This document shows, in pieces, positions 55,497 through 56,187 of a DNA stretch of 56,187 nucleotides. The notes under the pieces are model-generated. The model worked only from the letters and a program-made list of their open reading frames with translations, did not search any database and was not told the DNA's origin. The stretch's first letter is position 1, and each line of letters starts with the position of its first letter. A program made the translations under genes and the position numbers. The DNA lies in assembly GCF_000378065.1 (NCBI RefSeq), contig NZ_KB899163.1, positions 1 to 56,187 of the forward strand, given 5' to 3'. Origin of the DNA: Porphyromonas gulae DSM 15663 (GTDB taxonomy: Bacteria > Bacteroidota > Bacteroidia > Bacteroidales > Porphyromonadaceae).

Positions 55497-56030
55497 TTAG
55501 TGCAGTACTCTGCGTATTCTGATTTTGCTTTTAGCTGCCAACTTTCTGGCTTTCAGAGCCTGAATGTATTCGGCAAGCGTTGCATCATAATGAGGACTAT
55601 TAAAGAGCGAGAAAATGCTTAGTTGCCCTATAAGAGAATCAAGAGCATCCATCACACCTCCTGTTTCCGATGTTTTGAATTCTTGTTTTTCTGCCTCTTG
55701 AAGTGCTTGATAGGCATTATCTTTAATCTGCCTGTCAATCTTTGAGAAGCTACATTCTCTATCTACATGGGAGCCCGAAATCCGATTACCGTCTTTCTCA
55801 AAAATGATGCCCTGAATCTTATCTGTATTCCCATTCATTTTAAATTCCAAGCCTATACCTGATTGCTTTAGGGTTGCTTGCAACTGCTCCCACGTCAAAC
55901 TTTGAGGGATAGCTTTTTTGAGAGCGTCGTAAATCTCATATTGGGTTTTGTCGTTTCCTTTCAGCCGTTCACGCTTGACATTCTCTTTTCCAGAAGCAAG
56001 ATATAATCCGTATTTCTTGGTCAGTTCCAT
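55497..56030 (-). pseudogene. C-terminal fragment of relaxase/mobilization nuclease
   Basis: This is a 177-residue open frame beginning directly next to the insertion sequence. The text LYLASGKENVKRERLKGNDK, then NGNTDKIQGIIFEKDGNRIS and SHVDRECSFSKIDRQI is typical of the middle-to-C-terminal part of Bacteroides relaxases (PF03432 proteins). The N-terminal catalytic part (Tyr and His triad) is missing, probably removed by the IS. The mobilization accessory gene follows 25 bp later. The product, if made, cannot nick oriT. Confidence 0.7.
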
Positions 56031-56187
56031 GCAGACCTTTGTGCTACGTAGTCATCCCTTAAAAAGCATTTGCAAGTGAGGAGTCATTCATCGATGGTCT
56101 CTCGCTTAGCTTTTCGCTTATTATTTTGAGCAGGTGCAAAAGAGCCTTCATGGCTCTTTTGAAGTTGTAAGCAGCTGCTGCCAATAG
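56031..56187 (-). mobile_element. right end of an IS5-family insertion sequence
   Basis: It includes the transposase end plus about 28 non-coding bases before the relaxase frame resumes. The exact terminal inverted repeat cannot be set because the other end is not in the window. Confidence 0.6.
56059..56187 (-). CDS. IS5-family transposase, C-terminal end (rest outside window)
   Basis: The last 42 codons and stop (TAA at 56059-56061) are in the window: LLAAAAYNFKRAMKALLHLL then KIISEKLSERPS. The 'LAAAAYNFKRAM' end is typical of IS5-group transposases such as the P. gingivalis ISPg/IS1126 type. The exact IS cannot be named from this end. Confidence 0.7.
   Translation of the reverse strand, partial: LLAAAAYNFKRAMKALLHLLKIISEKLSERPSMNDSSLANAF

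Overview
The window looks like chromosomal DNA of Porphyromonas gingivalis or a very close relative such as P. gulae. The reasons are a 684-residue dipeptidyl-peptidase 5 with its triad at Ser542/Asp627/His659, a two-component pair I recognise as HaeSR, three exported proteins with type IX secretion (T9SS) sorting domains, Bacteroidetes promoters (TTTG, about 20 bp, TAnnTTTG), and an IS5-type transposase end at the right edge. There is one tRNA (Gln, UUG) and no rRNA or CRISPR array.

Left third (1-13.4 kb): two PepSY-like exported proteins downstream of haeR-haeS on the minus strand; an NlpC/P60 endopeptidase and dpp5 on the plus strand; a HAD hydrolase; a PEGA lipoprotein; then a minus-strand envelope operon of PASTA protein, RluD-type pseudouridine synthase, D-Ala-D-Ala ligase and acyltransferase.

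Middle (13.4-30.3 kb): a six-gene plus-strand cluster of TetR regulator, MMPL/RND pump, LolA-like periplasmic protein, DUF1302-like outer-membrane barrel and two half-size ABC exporters. Together these form a plausible envelope-spanning route for a hydrophobic or siderophore-like molecule, and this is the best candidate here for an undescribed system. It is followed by a LysE exporter, a minus-strand ABC importer operon that ends in a porin gene, mutY, a 1.2 kb AT-rich stretch with a possible orphan transcript, and a leucine-rich-repeat T9SS cargo.

Right half (30.3-53.95 kb): rpsP, tRNA-Gln, dnaE-trxA, a xanthine permease-xpt operon in which the permease is frameshifted at a run of eight G, a second T9SS cargo, an mlaE-mlaF lipid transporter pair, a T9SS type-B protein, and uvrA, a SWIM protein with a degenerate SNF2 domain, and uvrD. 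After a 23-bp tandem array comes the SPOR lipoprotein-murB-MBL/LipB fusion operon.

Right edge (53.96-56.19 kb): decayed accessory DNA. It holds a probable SIR2-like remnant, a small XRE regulator, a frameshifted mobilization protein, the C-terminal part of a relaxase, and the end of an IS5-family element. Three copies of a roughly 125-bp imperfectly palindromic repeat lie in intergenic regions at 4.8, 12.9 and 38.6 kb.
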